A stretch of 64,000 bases of DNA from Rhodopseudomonas_A palustris_F (GTDB lineage: Bacteria > Pseudomonadota > Alphaproteobacteria > Rhizobiales > Xanthobacteraceae), in assembly GCF_000013745.1 (NCBI RefSeq), contig NC_007925.1, positions 2,046,001-2,110,000 of the forward strand, given 5' to 3'. A program made the translations under genes and the position numbers. The first letter of the stretch is position 1, and each line of letters starts with the position of its first letter. The notes below the pieces were generated by a model that worked only from the letters and a program-made list of their open reading frames with translations, searched no databases and was not told the DNA's origin. Of this stretch, positions 42,906 to 50,947 are shown piece by piece.

Positions 42906-43870
42906 CGCCCGCGCGGGATATCAAAGCCTGGCTGTTGGTCGCCGCGCTGATCGCGGCCTTGGCCGCAGCGTTGATGCCGCCGCTCGGGCTACGACAGGAG
43001 GTCTATGACGTCGTCGCGGTGGTCGATATCACCGGCAGCATGAACAGCCGCGACATGGGAGACGTGGCGCGACCGTTCAGCCGGCTTGCCGCCGCCCGCG
43101 ATGGTCTGGAGCGACTTGCCGGGCTGCTGCCCTGCAGGTCGCGCCTCGGGCTCGGAGTGTTCACCGAACGGCGCGCCTTGCTGCTGTTCGAGCCGGTGCC
43201 GGTGTGCGCGAATTTCGACGCGATCACCGGCGCGATCAGGCAGCTCGATTGGCGGATGGCGTGGGAGGGCGACAGCTACATCGCCAAGGGCCTGTATTCG
43301 GCGATCGATTTGGGCGCCAGCCTCGATGCTGATCTGCTGTTTTTCACCGACGGCCACGAGGCGCCGCCATTGTCGGGGGGGCGCGTGCCGGAGTTTGAGG
43401 GCAAGCCCGGCGCGATCAAAGGGCTGATCGTCGGCGTCGGCGGCGATGCGAAATCTCCGATCCCGAAATTCGACGACAGTGGCCGCGAGATCGGAGCCTA
43501 TGGTCCGCACGACGTTGCGCAGGACAACCGCCACGGCCTGCCTCCCGCGGGCGTGGAGGCGGCCGCCGGTTGGCACCCGCGCAACGCGCCGTTCGGCGCC
43601 ACGGCGGCGAGCGGCGACGAACATCTGTCATCGTTACGCGAGCCGCATTTGCGGGCACTCGCCGAGGCCACTGGGCTCGGCTATCTGCGGCTCGGCTCCG
43701 ACCGCGCCTTGCTCGATGCTGCGCATCGGACCCTGCGCAAGCGCAACCTGGTCGAGCCGACCGAGATCGGCGTCTATCCCGCTGCCGGCGCGCTCCTCCT
43801 CCTTGCCGTGCTCTACGGCCTGTGGCCGCTCGTGGCCGCCGGCCGGTCGCTGCGTTCAGAACCGAGATGA
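42902..43870 (+). CDS. mxaL: MxaL, membrane VWA-domain protein
   Basis: A 322-residue protein with an N-terminal membrane helix, a periplasmic VWA domain (YDVVAVVDITGSMNSRDMGD forms the metal site; LDADLLFFTDGHEAPP is a later strand), and a C-terminal membrane helix (AAGALLLLAVLYGLWPLV). With MxaC it gives two VWA proteins beside a MoxR ATPase. The start overlaps the mxaK stop (ATGA). Confidence 0.88.
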   Translation: MTPARDIKAWLLVAALIAALAAALMPPLGLRQEVYDVVAVVDITGSMNSRDMGDVARPFSRLAAARDGLERLAGLLPCRSRLGLGVFTERRALLLFEPVPVCANFDAITGAIRQLDWRMAWEGDSYIAKGLYSAIDLGASLDADLLFFTDGHEAPPLSGGRVPEFEGKPGAIKGLIVGVGGDAKSPIPKFDDSGREIGAYGPHDVAQDNRHGLPPAGVEAAAGWHPRNAPFGATAASGDEHLSSLREPHLRALAEATGLGYLRLGSDRALLDAAHRTLRKRNLVEPTEIGVYPAAGALLLLAVLYGLWPLVAAGRSLRSEPR

Positions 43871-43882
43871 AAGGAATCTTCG

Positions 43883-44413
43883 ATGCCGAAATTACTTGTA
43901 CTCATCGTCGCGCTGCTGTTGGCGCCCGGCCTGGCCTTCGCCCATGGGCCGACGCCGCAGAAGATCGTGGAGACCATCGTGATCCAGGCGTCGCCCGCCG
44001 CGGTATGGCGTACGGTGAAGGACTTTGCCGGATTGGCGGGCTGGCATGCATCGGTTGCCGCCTGCGAGGGCCAAGGCGGCAATGCCAACGGGGCCACGCG
44101 CACCGTCACGCTCAAATCCGGCGGCAAGCTGGTCGACAGCCTCGACGAGTACAACGAAACCGAGAAATCCTATGGCTACCGGTTGGCGCAGGAAAACCTC
44201 GAAGCGTTTCCGGTCAGTTTCTACTCTGCCACCTTGACGGTGAACGCCAAGGGCGAGGGCAGCGAAGTCGAATGGAGCGGCCGATACTACCGCGGCGACA
44301 CCGGAAACTATCCGCCCGAGACGCAGGACGATGCGGCGGCGACCGCGGCGATGAGCAAGTTCTTTCGCGACGGTCTGGAAAGTCTCAAGGCCAAGATCGA
44401 AGCATCGCGATGA
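43883..44413 (+). CDS. mxaD: MxaD, periplasmic SRPBCC-fold protein
   Basis: A 176-residue protein with a Sec signal (LLVLIVALLLAPGLAFA) and a START/SRPBCC fold (TIVIQASPAAVWRTVKDFAG at the start; AMSKFFRDGLESLKAKI at the end). MxaD is reported to aid electron transfer between methanol dehydrogenase and cytochrome cL. It follows mxaL by 12 nt behind an AAAGGAA ribosome site. The mxaE, mxaH and mxaB genes that follow mxaD in Methylobacterium are not here. Confidence 0.9.
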   Translation: MPKLLVLIVALLLAPGLAFAHGPTPQKIVETIVIQASPAAVWRTVKDFAGLAGWHASVAACEGQGGNANGATRTVTLKSGGKLVDSLDEYNETEKSYGYRLAQENLEAFPVSFYSATLTVNAKGEGSEVEWSGRYYRGDTGNYPPETQDDAAATAAMSKFFRDGLESLKAKIEASR

Positions 44414-44617
44414 CGGCGGCGGGCTATGATGCCTCGTCGCGCGGAGCTATCACCGCAAGCCATGATGTTGCGTCTTGTCCGGCTCTTGGTCGCCTCGGGA
44501 CACACGGACTCACACGCGGCAACTTGCATCATGGCGTGGAGTCTTTCGCTGCCGTATTGTCGCGGACGAAGCCCCGACGCCGGGTTTGTCGATATGCGGG
44601 GAGGAGAATCACCGAGC

Positions 44618-45283
44618 ATGCAGATGCGCCAGACAACGCCCATCGTCCTCACGTCCGGCATGACCGAGCGTAGCGACGTCCAATTCTGGGACCGGGTCGC
44701 AGACAGATATGCAGCAAGGCCGATCAAGGACGTTGCGGCTTACGAAGCCATGCTGGCGGATGTCGCGTCCCGGCTTTCGGCGTCGGACCGGGTGTTGGAG
44801 ATCGGCTGCGGCACCGGCGGGACAGCGATTCGCCTTGCCCCCGGCGTCTTGCAATGGAAGGCGACTGACCTGTCACCTGAAATGCTGCGGATCGCGCAGG
44901 CCAAACCCGCGCCGGCCAATCTGAGCTTCGCCATGGCAGGTGCAGAGCTGGCGGCCGGCGAGGCGCCTTATGACGCGGTTTGCGCCTTTCTGATTTTGCA
45001 TCTGGTCAGGGACCTCCGCACATCGCTTGCCGCGATACGCGATCAGCTGAAACCCGGCGGTCTGTTGCTGAGCAAGACGTTCTGCTTCGGTGACATGAAT
45101 ATCGTGATGCGCCGTGCCGTCCTTCCCGCCCTTCAGGCATTCGGCATGGTGCCTCCGGTCAGCGTTCTGACATTGAGCGAGTTGCGCCAAGCCATCGTTG
45201 ACACCGGCTTTGCAATCGAAGCCGAGCGCAGCTTCGGGCGCAATCGTCACAGCCATTATATCGTCGCACGCCGATCGTCCTAG
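44618..45283 (+). CDS. SAM-dependent methyltransferase, class I
   Basis: About 221 residues with the SAM motif VLEIGCGTGGTAIRLAP, the acidic ATDLSPEMLRIAQAK and the post-motif DAVCAFLILHLVRDL. N-terminal FWDRVADRYAARP resembles UbiE/methyltransferase type 11 proteins. The substrate is unknown. The start at 44618 follows ggggaggag; 44660 (MTERSDVQFW) is an alternative. It follows mxaD by about 200 nt, a stretch with no recognised feature, and is probably not part of the mxa operon. Confidence 0.8.
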   Translation: MQMRQTTPIVLTSGMTERSDVQFWDRVADRYAARPIKDVAAYEAMLADVASRLSASDRVLEIGCGTGGTAIRLAPGVLQWKATDLSPEMLRIAQAKPAPANLSFAMAGAELAAGEAPYDAVCAFLILHLVRDLRTSLAAIRDQLKPGGLLLSKTFCFGDMNIVMRRAVLPALQAFGMVPPVSVLTLSELRQAIVDTGFAIEAERSFGRNRHSHYIVARRSS

Positions 45284-45305
45284 GCGCGACGATATCCTAC
45301 CGGAG

Positions 45306-46094
45306 TCAGGATGGCCGCGCCCACAATGCGTGGCCTGAACGATACAGCACATAGCCGGCCACGGTGAAGACGACGACCGCGAAGATGCGGCTGAGCGTGT
45401 TCTTGCGGGCGCCGAGCCGGGCTGCCAGCAACGTGCCGGCCAGCCCGCCGACCAGGCCGCCGGCCAGAAATTCCCCGGCGATGCGCCAATCGATCAGGCC
45501 CGTCAGCGAATAATTGAGTGCGGTGGCCAGTCCAAATGTCCCCACCGCCAGCAGCGAAGTGCCGACCGCATTGAGAGTTGTCATGCCGGTGGAAAGGATC
45601 AACGCCGGAACGATCAGGAAGCCGCCGCCGATGCCGAACAAGCCGGAGGCCGCGCCGGTGGCGAGCGCGGCGATCCCGGCTTTGACGCACAGCTTCAGGT
45701 CGATCGGCGGCGCGTCGGCGGCGGTGATCCGCCGTGGCCGCAGCATCAGGCCGGCGATAATCGCCATCACGATCCCGAACAGGAATAGCAACAGCTGTCC
45801 GTCGATGATCTTCCCCAGGCTGGAGCCGATCAGCGCTCCCACCGTTCCGACCAGTGCGAACACCATCGCGCAGCGCCACACCACGTGCTTTCGCAGCGCG
45901 TGGCCGATCAAATTCGCATAGGCGTTGACCGAAACCGCCAATGCGCCGGTGCCCAACGCGACGTGAGGCTCGCCCACACCGACGACATAGAGCAATAGCG
46001 GCGTCGCCAGGACCGAGCCGCCGCCGCCGATCAGGCCGAGGATGAAGCCCGACAACGCGCCGGACAGCACGCTGGAGATACTCTGGAATAGCAT
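45306..46094 (-). CDS. TauE/SafE-family membrane permease
   Basis: A 262-residue protein with eight membrane segments and the paired glycine-rich motifs of TauE/SafE (GFILGLIGGGGSVLATPLL and GAASGLFGIGGGFLIVPAL). Members export sulfite or other sulfur anions. It lies behind a peroxiredoxin and a persulfide-dioxygenase-like gene on the same strand, so sulfite export after persulfide oxidation is a reasonable guess. The start at 46094 gives MLFQSISSVLSG. Confidence 0.88.
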   Translation of the reverse strand: MLFQSISSVLSGALSGFILGLIGGGGSVLATPLLLYVVGVGEPHVALGTGALAVSVNAYANLIGHALRKHVVWRCAMVFALVGTVGALIGSSLGKIIDGQLLLFLFGIVMAIIAGLMLRPRRITAADAPPIDLKLCVKAGIAALATGAASGLFGIGGGFLIVPALILSTGMTTLNAVGTSLLAVGTFGLATALNYSLTGLIDWRIAGEFLAGGLVGGLAGTLLAARLGARKNTLSRIFAVVVFTVAGYVLYRSGHALWARPS

Positions 46095-46193
46095 GGTTGC
46101 TTGTTTCCGGACCGCAGCGATGATTTTCGCTGCGGTCGCATCAGGCCTGTCGAACGCCGCCAAAGCTGTTTGGCGGAGCGGGCGAGAGAGTGG

Positions 46194-46919
46194 TTACAGC
46201 GCCCGCTTGGAGAAATACCAGTCCACGGTTTCAAGCCCCTCGGACATCCGCGTGGCGACTTCCGCGACGGTCATCGGCGGACCGACGATGATCTTCTCGC
46301 CGGGCTGCCAGCCCTCGGGCGTGGCGACGCCTTGGCTGAGGCTGGTCTGCAGAGCCTGCACCAGGCGCAGGATCTCCGCCACGCTGCGGCCGTTGGTCAT
46401 GGGGTAGTAAACCATCGCGCGCAGAATGCCGTCTGGGTCGATGATGAAGGTGGCGCGCACCGCCGAAGTGTCGGAGGCGCCGGGATGGATCATCCCGTAG
46501 GCTTTCGCCACATTCATCGACAGGTCCTCGATGATCGGGAACGGAATCTCGACGCCGAATTTTTCCTTGATGTTGCCGACCCAGGCCAAATGCGAAAACA
46601 CGCTGTCGATCGACAGGCCGAGCAGATCGCAATTCGCCGCTTTGAAGCTGTCGGCGGCTTTGGCGAAGGCGATGAATTCGGTGGTGCAGACCGGGGTGAA
46701 GTCGGCCGGATGCGAGAACAACACCAGCCAGCGGCCGCGATAATCGGCGAGCGTGCGGTCGCCGAAGGTGGTCTTGGCGGCAAAATGCGGCGCCGGCGCA
46801 TTGATGCGCGGCAGCGAAGAGGTCATCGGTGCGGAAACCGGCGCGGGCGCCAAAGCGGCCGCCGGCACCGGCGTTTCAGGGATCGCAGGGACGGCAATGG
46901 CGGTGGTGGTGCAACTCAT
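46194..46919 (-). CDS. Peroxiredoxin (AhpC/TSA, 1-Cys Prx6-like)
   Basis: A 241-residue protein. The peroxidatic Cys is in HPADFTPVCTTEF. The long C-terminal extension lacks an obvious resolving Cys, as in Prx6-type enzymes. An unusual Ala/Pro-rich N-terminal stretch of about 31 residues (PVPAAALAPAPVSAP) comes before the conserved start MTSSLPRINAPAP; it may be a linker, or translation may start at 46826. It reduces peroxides, and its neighbours suggest persulfide chemistry too. Confidence 0.9.
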   Translation of the reverse strand: MSCTTTAIAVPAIPETPVPAAALAPAPVSAPMTSSLPRINAPAPHFAAKTTFGDRTLADYRGRWLVLFSHPADFTPVCTTEFIAFAKAADSFKAANCDLLGLSIDSVFSHLAWVGNIKEKFGVEIPFPIIEDLSMNVAKAYGMIHPGASDTSAVRATFIIDPDGILRAMVYYPMTNGRSVAEILRLVQALQTSLSQGVATPEGWQPGEKIIVGPPMTVAEVATRMSEGLETVDWYFSKRAL

Positions 46920-46952
46920 GTGAGTGGTCCGTTCTGTTGGAGGGGAGGGGAA

Positions 46953-47846
46953 TTACAGGCCGTTCAGCGGCACTTTCAGGAAGCGCTTGCCGCTGGCGTC
47001 GGGCTGCGGCAATTGTCCGGCTTTCATGTTGACCTGCAGCGAGGGAATGATCAGCCGCGGCATTTCGAGGCCGGCATCGCGGGCGTTGCGCATCGAGACG
47101 AATTGGTCTTCGCTGATCGCCTCCTGAACGTGGATGTTGGTGGCGCGCTCCTCCGCGACCGTGGCTTCCCAGCGGATGTCGCGGCCGTTCGGCGCGTAAT
47201 CGTGGCACATGAACAGCCGGGTTTCGCCGGGCAGCGCCAGGATCCGCTGGATCGAACGGTAGAGCTTTCGCGCATCGCCGCCGGGAAAATCCGCCCGCGC
47301 GGTGCCGGCGTCCGGCATGAACAGCGTGTCGCCGACGAATGCCGCGTCGCCGATCACATGGGTCATGCAGGCCGGGGTGTGGCCGGGGGTGAGCAGGGCG
47401 CGCGCTGCGAGCCCGCCGATCGCGTAAGCCTCGTTGTCGGCGAACAAATGATCGAACTGGCTGCCGTCGCGCTGAAAGCCGCGGTCTTCGTTGAAGACCT
47501 TGCCGAAGGTGTCCTGCACCACGGCGATGCGGTCGCCGATGGCGATCTTGCCACCCAGATGCTGCTGCAGATAGGGGGCGGCGGACAGATGGTCGGCGTG
47601 AACATGGGTCTCGATCAGCCATTCGACGCGCAAGCCGGCGCCGCGGACATGGTCGATGATGGTGTCCGCGGAGCGGTAGCTGATCCGGCCGGCGGCGTAG
47701 TCGAAGTCGAGCACGCTGTCGAGAATCGCGCAGGCCGGGGAGCGCGGGTCCTTCACGACGTAACTGATGGTGTTGGTGACTTCGTCGAACAAGGCTTTCA
47801 CCTCGGGGCGCAGTGCCGGATCGGCGAGTGGTTCGGATCTGGTCAT
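46953..47846 (-). CDS. MBL-fold persulfide dioxygenase-like protein (ETHE1/Blh type)
   Basis: A 297-residue metallo-beta-lactamase-fold protein with the metal motif THVHADHLSA, a later metal His in TPGHTPACM, and a third in FMCHDYAPNGRDIRWE. These match ETHE1/Blh enzymes that oxidise glutathione persulfide to sulfite. The start at 47846 has AGGA eight nt upstream; the Met at 47867 is less likely. It is divergent from an OxyR-like regulator and leads into the peroxiredoxin and TauE/SafE genes. Confidence 0.87.
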   Translation of the reverse strand: MTRSEPLADPALRPEVKALFDEVTNTISYVVKDPRSPACAILDSVLDFDYAAGRISYRSADTIIDHVRGAGLRVEWLIETHVHADHLSAAPYLQQHLGGKIAIGDRIAVVQDTFGKVFNEDRGFQRDGSQFDHLFADNEAYAIGGLAARALLTPGHTPACMTHVIGDAAFVGDTLFMPDAGTARADFPGGDARKLYRSIQRILALPGETRLFMCHDYAPNGRDIRWEATVAEERATNIHVQEAISEDQFVSMRNARDAGLEMPRLIIPSLQVNMKAGQLPQPDASGKRFLKVPLNGL

Positions 47847-47947
47847 TTTGGCGGTCCTGAAATTCAAGCGTTGTCGTGTGGTAGACCTGGCGATATATTC
47901 ACAAAAGCGAATTAAACTTGTTTCTGTAATCGGAGGAGGCGATCACC

Positions 47948-48874
47948 GTGCGCCCGCTGCCGAACCTGCGTCAGTTGCGTTATCTGGTCGCGCTGGCTGA
48001 TCAGCTGCATTTCGGCCGGGCCGCGGAAAGCTGCGCGGTGACGCAGTCCACGCTGAGCGCCGGCATTCATGAACTCGAGGTTCTGCTGCGGGTTGCAGTC
48101 GCGGAGCGCACCAAGCGGTCGGTCATTCTCACCCCGATCGGGCATCGGCTGGTGGAGCGCGCGCGCCTGTTGCTGCGCGACGCCGAAGGTTTGATGGATT
48201 TGGCGGCCGATGCATCGGAGCCGATGTCCGGCATGATCGAACTCGGCGTGATTCCGACCATCAGCCCGTTCCTGCTGCCGCGGCTAGTCCCCCACATCAA
48301 TCGGCAATATCCGCTGCTGCGATTGACGTTGCGGGAAGACAAGACGCTGGCACTGCTCGACTGGCTTGGCGCCGGTCGTCTCGATCTGGTGTTGATGGCC
48401 TTTCCCTACGATACGCCGGGCTGCGAGACGTTCATGCTGTTCGACGACGCCTATCGCTTCGCCTGTTCGACCCGGCATCCGCTGGCCAAGGCCGAGTTGG
48501 TGAACGTCCATACGCTGGATGGCGAGGCGCTGATGTTTCTGGAGAAAGAGCAGTGCCTGCACAGCCACGCGCTGCCGCTGTTCGAAATCGCTCCCGAACA
48601 GGCCGTCACCAGTTTCGCGGCCACCAGTCTGCACACCCTTGTCGCCATGGTGGCGGAAAATCTCGGCACCACGTTGCTGCCTGACCTCGCCATCAACGGC
48701 GGCATCCTGCAAGGCAGCGCGGTGGCGATCCGGCCGCTGGCCGGCGACGCCAACAACCGACAAATCGGCCTCGCCTGGCGCAAGCAATCGGCGCGCTCGG
48801 ACGCCTTCATCCGACTGGGCCATTTGTTGCGGGATTGGGCCGCGGTGAATGTGAGAGCGTTCAAAGAGCGTTAG
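47948..48874 (+). CDS. LysR-family regulator, OxyR-like (GTG start)
   Basis: A 308-residue LysR protein with an N-terminal winged helix (LRQLRYLVALADQLHFGRAA ... STLSAGIHELE). In the effector domain, KEQCLHSHALPLFEIA aligns with the OxyR region around its peroxidatic Cys. The second OxyR Cys nine residues later is absent (Leu/Phe there). The GTG start at 47948 follows a perfect ggaggagg. Divergent placement suggests control of the sulfide/peroxide set. Confidence 0.87.
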   Translation: MRPLPNLRQLRYLVALADQLHFGRAAESCAVTQSTLSAGIHELEVLLRVAVAERTKRSVILTPIGHRLVERARLLLRDAEGLMDLAADASEPMSGMIELGVIPTISPFLLPRLVPHINRQYPLLRLTLREDKTLALLDWLGAGRLDLVLMAFPYDTPGCETFMLFDDAYRFACSTRHPLAKAELVNVHTLDGEALMFLEKEQCLHSHALPLFEIAPEQAVTSFAATSLHTLVAMVAENLGTTLLPDLAINGGILQGSAVAIRPLAGDANNRQIGLAWRKQSARSDAFIRLGHLLRDWAAVNVRAFKER

Positions 48875-49280
48875 TTCGCGCCCTCTCGAATAGAACATCG
48901 CCCGTTGCCGGCCGACCTGTTTATGCAAGGCCACGCTCGCGCAGAGCAACGGTCAAGGATGCGACAAGTCGCGAGCCGTTTCCGCATCCGCAACCTCCCG
49001 CTTCCGGCCCAAAGCCTCCGACCCAAGGGGACTTGCAGCGTAGCTGCGGCCCATAGTCGCCGAGAATCGCTCAAAAAGATATGTTTTTGCTGAATGAAAG
49101 ATATATCTTTACAGTTCAGGCCTTGAGATATAAGTTCGGCCTTGACAAAAAAGATATATCTTTGACGGCTCGAGCGAGCCGGATCGGAAAGCTCTCACCC
49201 TTGTCGCCAACGCTCCGACGAATTTCTATGGGAGCATCGATTGATCGCTCAGACCTCAAGGCAACCAGCAGGAGAACGAC
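48875..49280. promoter_or_regulatory. 406-nt upstream region of the Rieske gene with repeated AT-rich palindromes
   Basis: No convincing gene. Two perfect 14-bp palindromes AAAGATATATCTTT lie at 49097-49110 and 49150-49163, with an imperfect third (AAAAAGATATGTTTTT, 49073-49088). A promoter-like TTTACA-15-TATAAG (49108-49134) lies between the two perfect sites, and TTGACA occurs at 49142. Identical palindromes flanking a promoter suggest a repressor. The regulator is unknown. Confidence 0.65.
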
Positions 49281-49817
49281 ATGACCTCCGCAACAATTCC
49301 CGACCAACCCACCCGGCGTGACGTGCTTTTTGTCGCGACCGGCGCCGTCGCTGCACTAGGTGCCGCCGCCGTGGCCTGGCCATTGGTGGCGCAGCTCAAT
49401 CCGAATGCCTCCACGGTTGCTGCGGGTTTTCCGCTCGAAGTCGATCTGGCGCCGCTTGCGGTCGGGCAGGTGATCAAGGTGTTTTGGCGCGGCCAGCCGA
49501 TCTTCATCAGCCATCGCACGCCGCAAGAAATCCAATCGGCACAGAACGCCGATTGGAAGAGCTTTCGCGATCCGCAACCTGATTCCGAACGCGTCAAGGC
49601 CGGCCACGAGCAATGGCTGGTGGTCTCGGCGATCTGCACCCATCTCGGCTGCATCCCGACCGAGCACCAGGGCAACTACGACGGCTGGTTCTGCCAGTGC
49701 CACGGCTCACAATATGATTCCTCCGGTCGCGCCCGGTTGGGCCCGGCGCCGCTCAATCTTGCGCTGGTGCCGTATGAGTTTCTCTCCGACAGCAAGATCC
49801 GCATCGGCACGAGCTGA
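49281..49817 (+). CDS. Rieske iron-sulfur protein (petA-like) without bc1 partners
   Basis: A 178-residue protein with a twin-arginine-like N terminus (PTRRDVLFVATGAVAALGAA), one anchor helix, and a C-terminal Rieske domain. The cluster motifs are CTHLGC and CQCHGS, giving the two Cys, two His and the disulfide Cys pair. It matches ubiquinol-cytochrome c reductase PetA in length and layout. Cytochrome b and c1 genes do not follow, so it is probably a second copy. It starts behind aggagaacgac. The second motif is usually CPCHGS; Gln replaces Pro here. Confidence 0.92.
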   Translation: MTSATIPDQPTRRDVLFVATGAVAALGAAAVAWPLVAQLNPNASTVAAGFPLEVDLAPLAVGQVIKVFWRGQPIFISHRTPQEIQSAQNADWKSFRDPQPDSERVKAGHEQWLVVSAICTHLGCIPTEHQGNYDGWFCQCHGSQYDSSGRARLGPAPLNLALVPYEFLSDSKIRIGTS

Positions 49818-49835
49818 ATTCCGGGCGCCCGACGT

Positions 49836-50018
49836 GTGATCGCCGGCTGCAACGTCTCGCGCCGCGTAGGGCGGCGCGGTTTGCTTGCGCTTTCTGCGTT
49901 GGTTGGAATCCCTGTGATGGACGGCTGGTCGGCCGCAAGCCAGACGTTGCGCGTTGTCGGGTTCGACGGGGCGCACGGCATCGACCTGCCGAAGCCGACG
50001 ACGAGCACGCCATCGTAA
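49836..50018 (+). CDS. Possible 60-residue exported peptide carrying an FDGAHGIDLPKP motif
   Basis: A short frame with an RR-containing signal-like head (SRRVGRRGLLALSALVGIP), then LRVVGFDGAHGIDLPKPTTS and stop. FDGAHGIDLPKP is repeated 410 nt downstream at the N terminus of the ybgC-like gene. The two DNA copies differ at 7 positions, all synonymous, so both seem to have been translated and selected. It could be a small gene or the end of a decayed one. Bases 50019-50329 show no gene I can support. Confidence 0.35.
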   Translation: MIAGCNVSRRVGRRGLLALSALVGIPVMDGWSAASQTLRVVGFDGAHGIDLPKPTTSTPS

Positions 50019-50368
50019 CGATCGACGTCGAGCCCGAGCACAAGGCCAAGCATGGCAGAGCAGCACCAGCGCTCCGGCGAGCTCCACGACTTCACGTCGA
50101 GACCGGCAGGCCAGAACCTCGCCCGCCGGCAGAACCGCAATCCCATGCGTCGGATCCCCACCCAATGGCAGACCGTCACTCGATCACAGGCCACCAAGAC
50201 CCGATCCGCCGGCTGTTGCGGAACGCCACGCTTCCGCCGGCCGCCGGGACAGCACAATCTCGCGCCGCGTGCGTCCGCGCGGCGTGTCCACTTACTCGCG
50301 CCCCATGGGGCTCAACTGGATCGAAGACAATGAACGCGTCATGGCCCGGTCGAAAAATGCCACGCTTT

Positions 50369-50947
50369 ATGATGTTCGATGGAGCCCACGGCATCGATTT
50401 GCCAAAGCCTCACGTCGCGTCGACACCGGCCGCGCCATCTCACGCCCATCTCGATGGCGAGATTTGCGATGGCGGCCATCGCATGCTGGTCCGGGTCTAT
50501 TATGAGGACACCGATTTTTCCGGCATCGTCTACCACGCCAACTATCTTCGCTTCCTGGAACGCGGCCGCAGCAACTATCTGCGCCTGCTCGGCGCCGATC
50601 AGCGCGCGCTGTTTTCGGACGGCGTCGGCGAAGCGCCAGGATACGCGTTCGTGGTGCGGGCGATGCAGCTCGAATTTCTCAGATCCGCAAGGATGGACGA
50701 CCTGCTCGAAGTCGAGACCCGGCCGCTCGAGGTGAAGGGCGCTTCGATCACGATGGGGCAGCGAATTCTCCGCGATGGAACCGTGCTGTTCGAAGCCAAG
50801 GTCAAGGTGGCGTTCGTATCCGGCGGGCGGCCGCGCCCGATCCCGAAAGCGATCCGGACCGCGATGTCGGCGGACGGTGCCGGCCCGGATTTCGCAAGCT
50901 CAAACGTCATGGCGTCGAAATCGATCTCTGGAGACGAGCCATGCTGA
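50369..50947 (+). CDS. YbgC-type acyl-CoA thioesterase (hot-dog fold)
   Basis: A 192-residue protein with the 4-hydroxybenzoyl-CoA thioesterase signature VYYEDTDFSGIVYHANYLRF (catalytic Asp in the loop) and the hot-dog helix LRFLERGRSNYLRLLG. YbgC enzymes hydrolyse short acyl-CoAs and often lie near tol-pal; no tol-pal gene is here. The N terminus MMFDGAHGIDLPKP is an unusual extension before HLDGEICDGGH. The start is uncertain: 50369/50372 or 50330, none with a strong ribosome site. It overlaps the next gene by 7 nt. Confidence 0.85.
   Translation: MMFDGAHGIDLPKPHVASTPAAPSHAHLDGEICDGGHRMLVRVYYEDTDFSGIVYHANYLRFLERGRSNYLRLLGADQRALFSDGVGEAPGYAFVVRAMQLEFLRSARMDDLLEVETRPLEVKGASITMGQRILRDGTVLFEAKVKVAFVSGGRPRPIPKAIRTAMSADGAGPDFASSNVMASKSISGDEPC

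Noticed and set aside
49081..49284. 67-codon frame across the AT-rich palindromes
   Set aside because: Starts inside the repeat region, overlaps the Rieske ribosome site, and shows no conserved-looking sequence.
50019..50329. Overlapping Arg/Pro-rich frames in the gap before ybgC
   Set aside because: Three frames are open but all give low-complexity translations; no start or family is supported.
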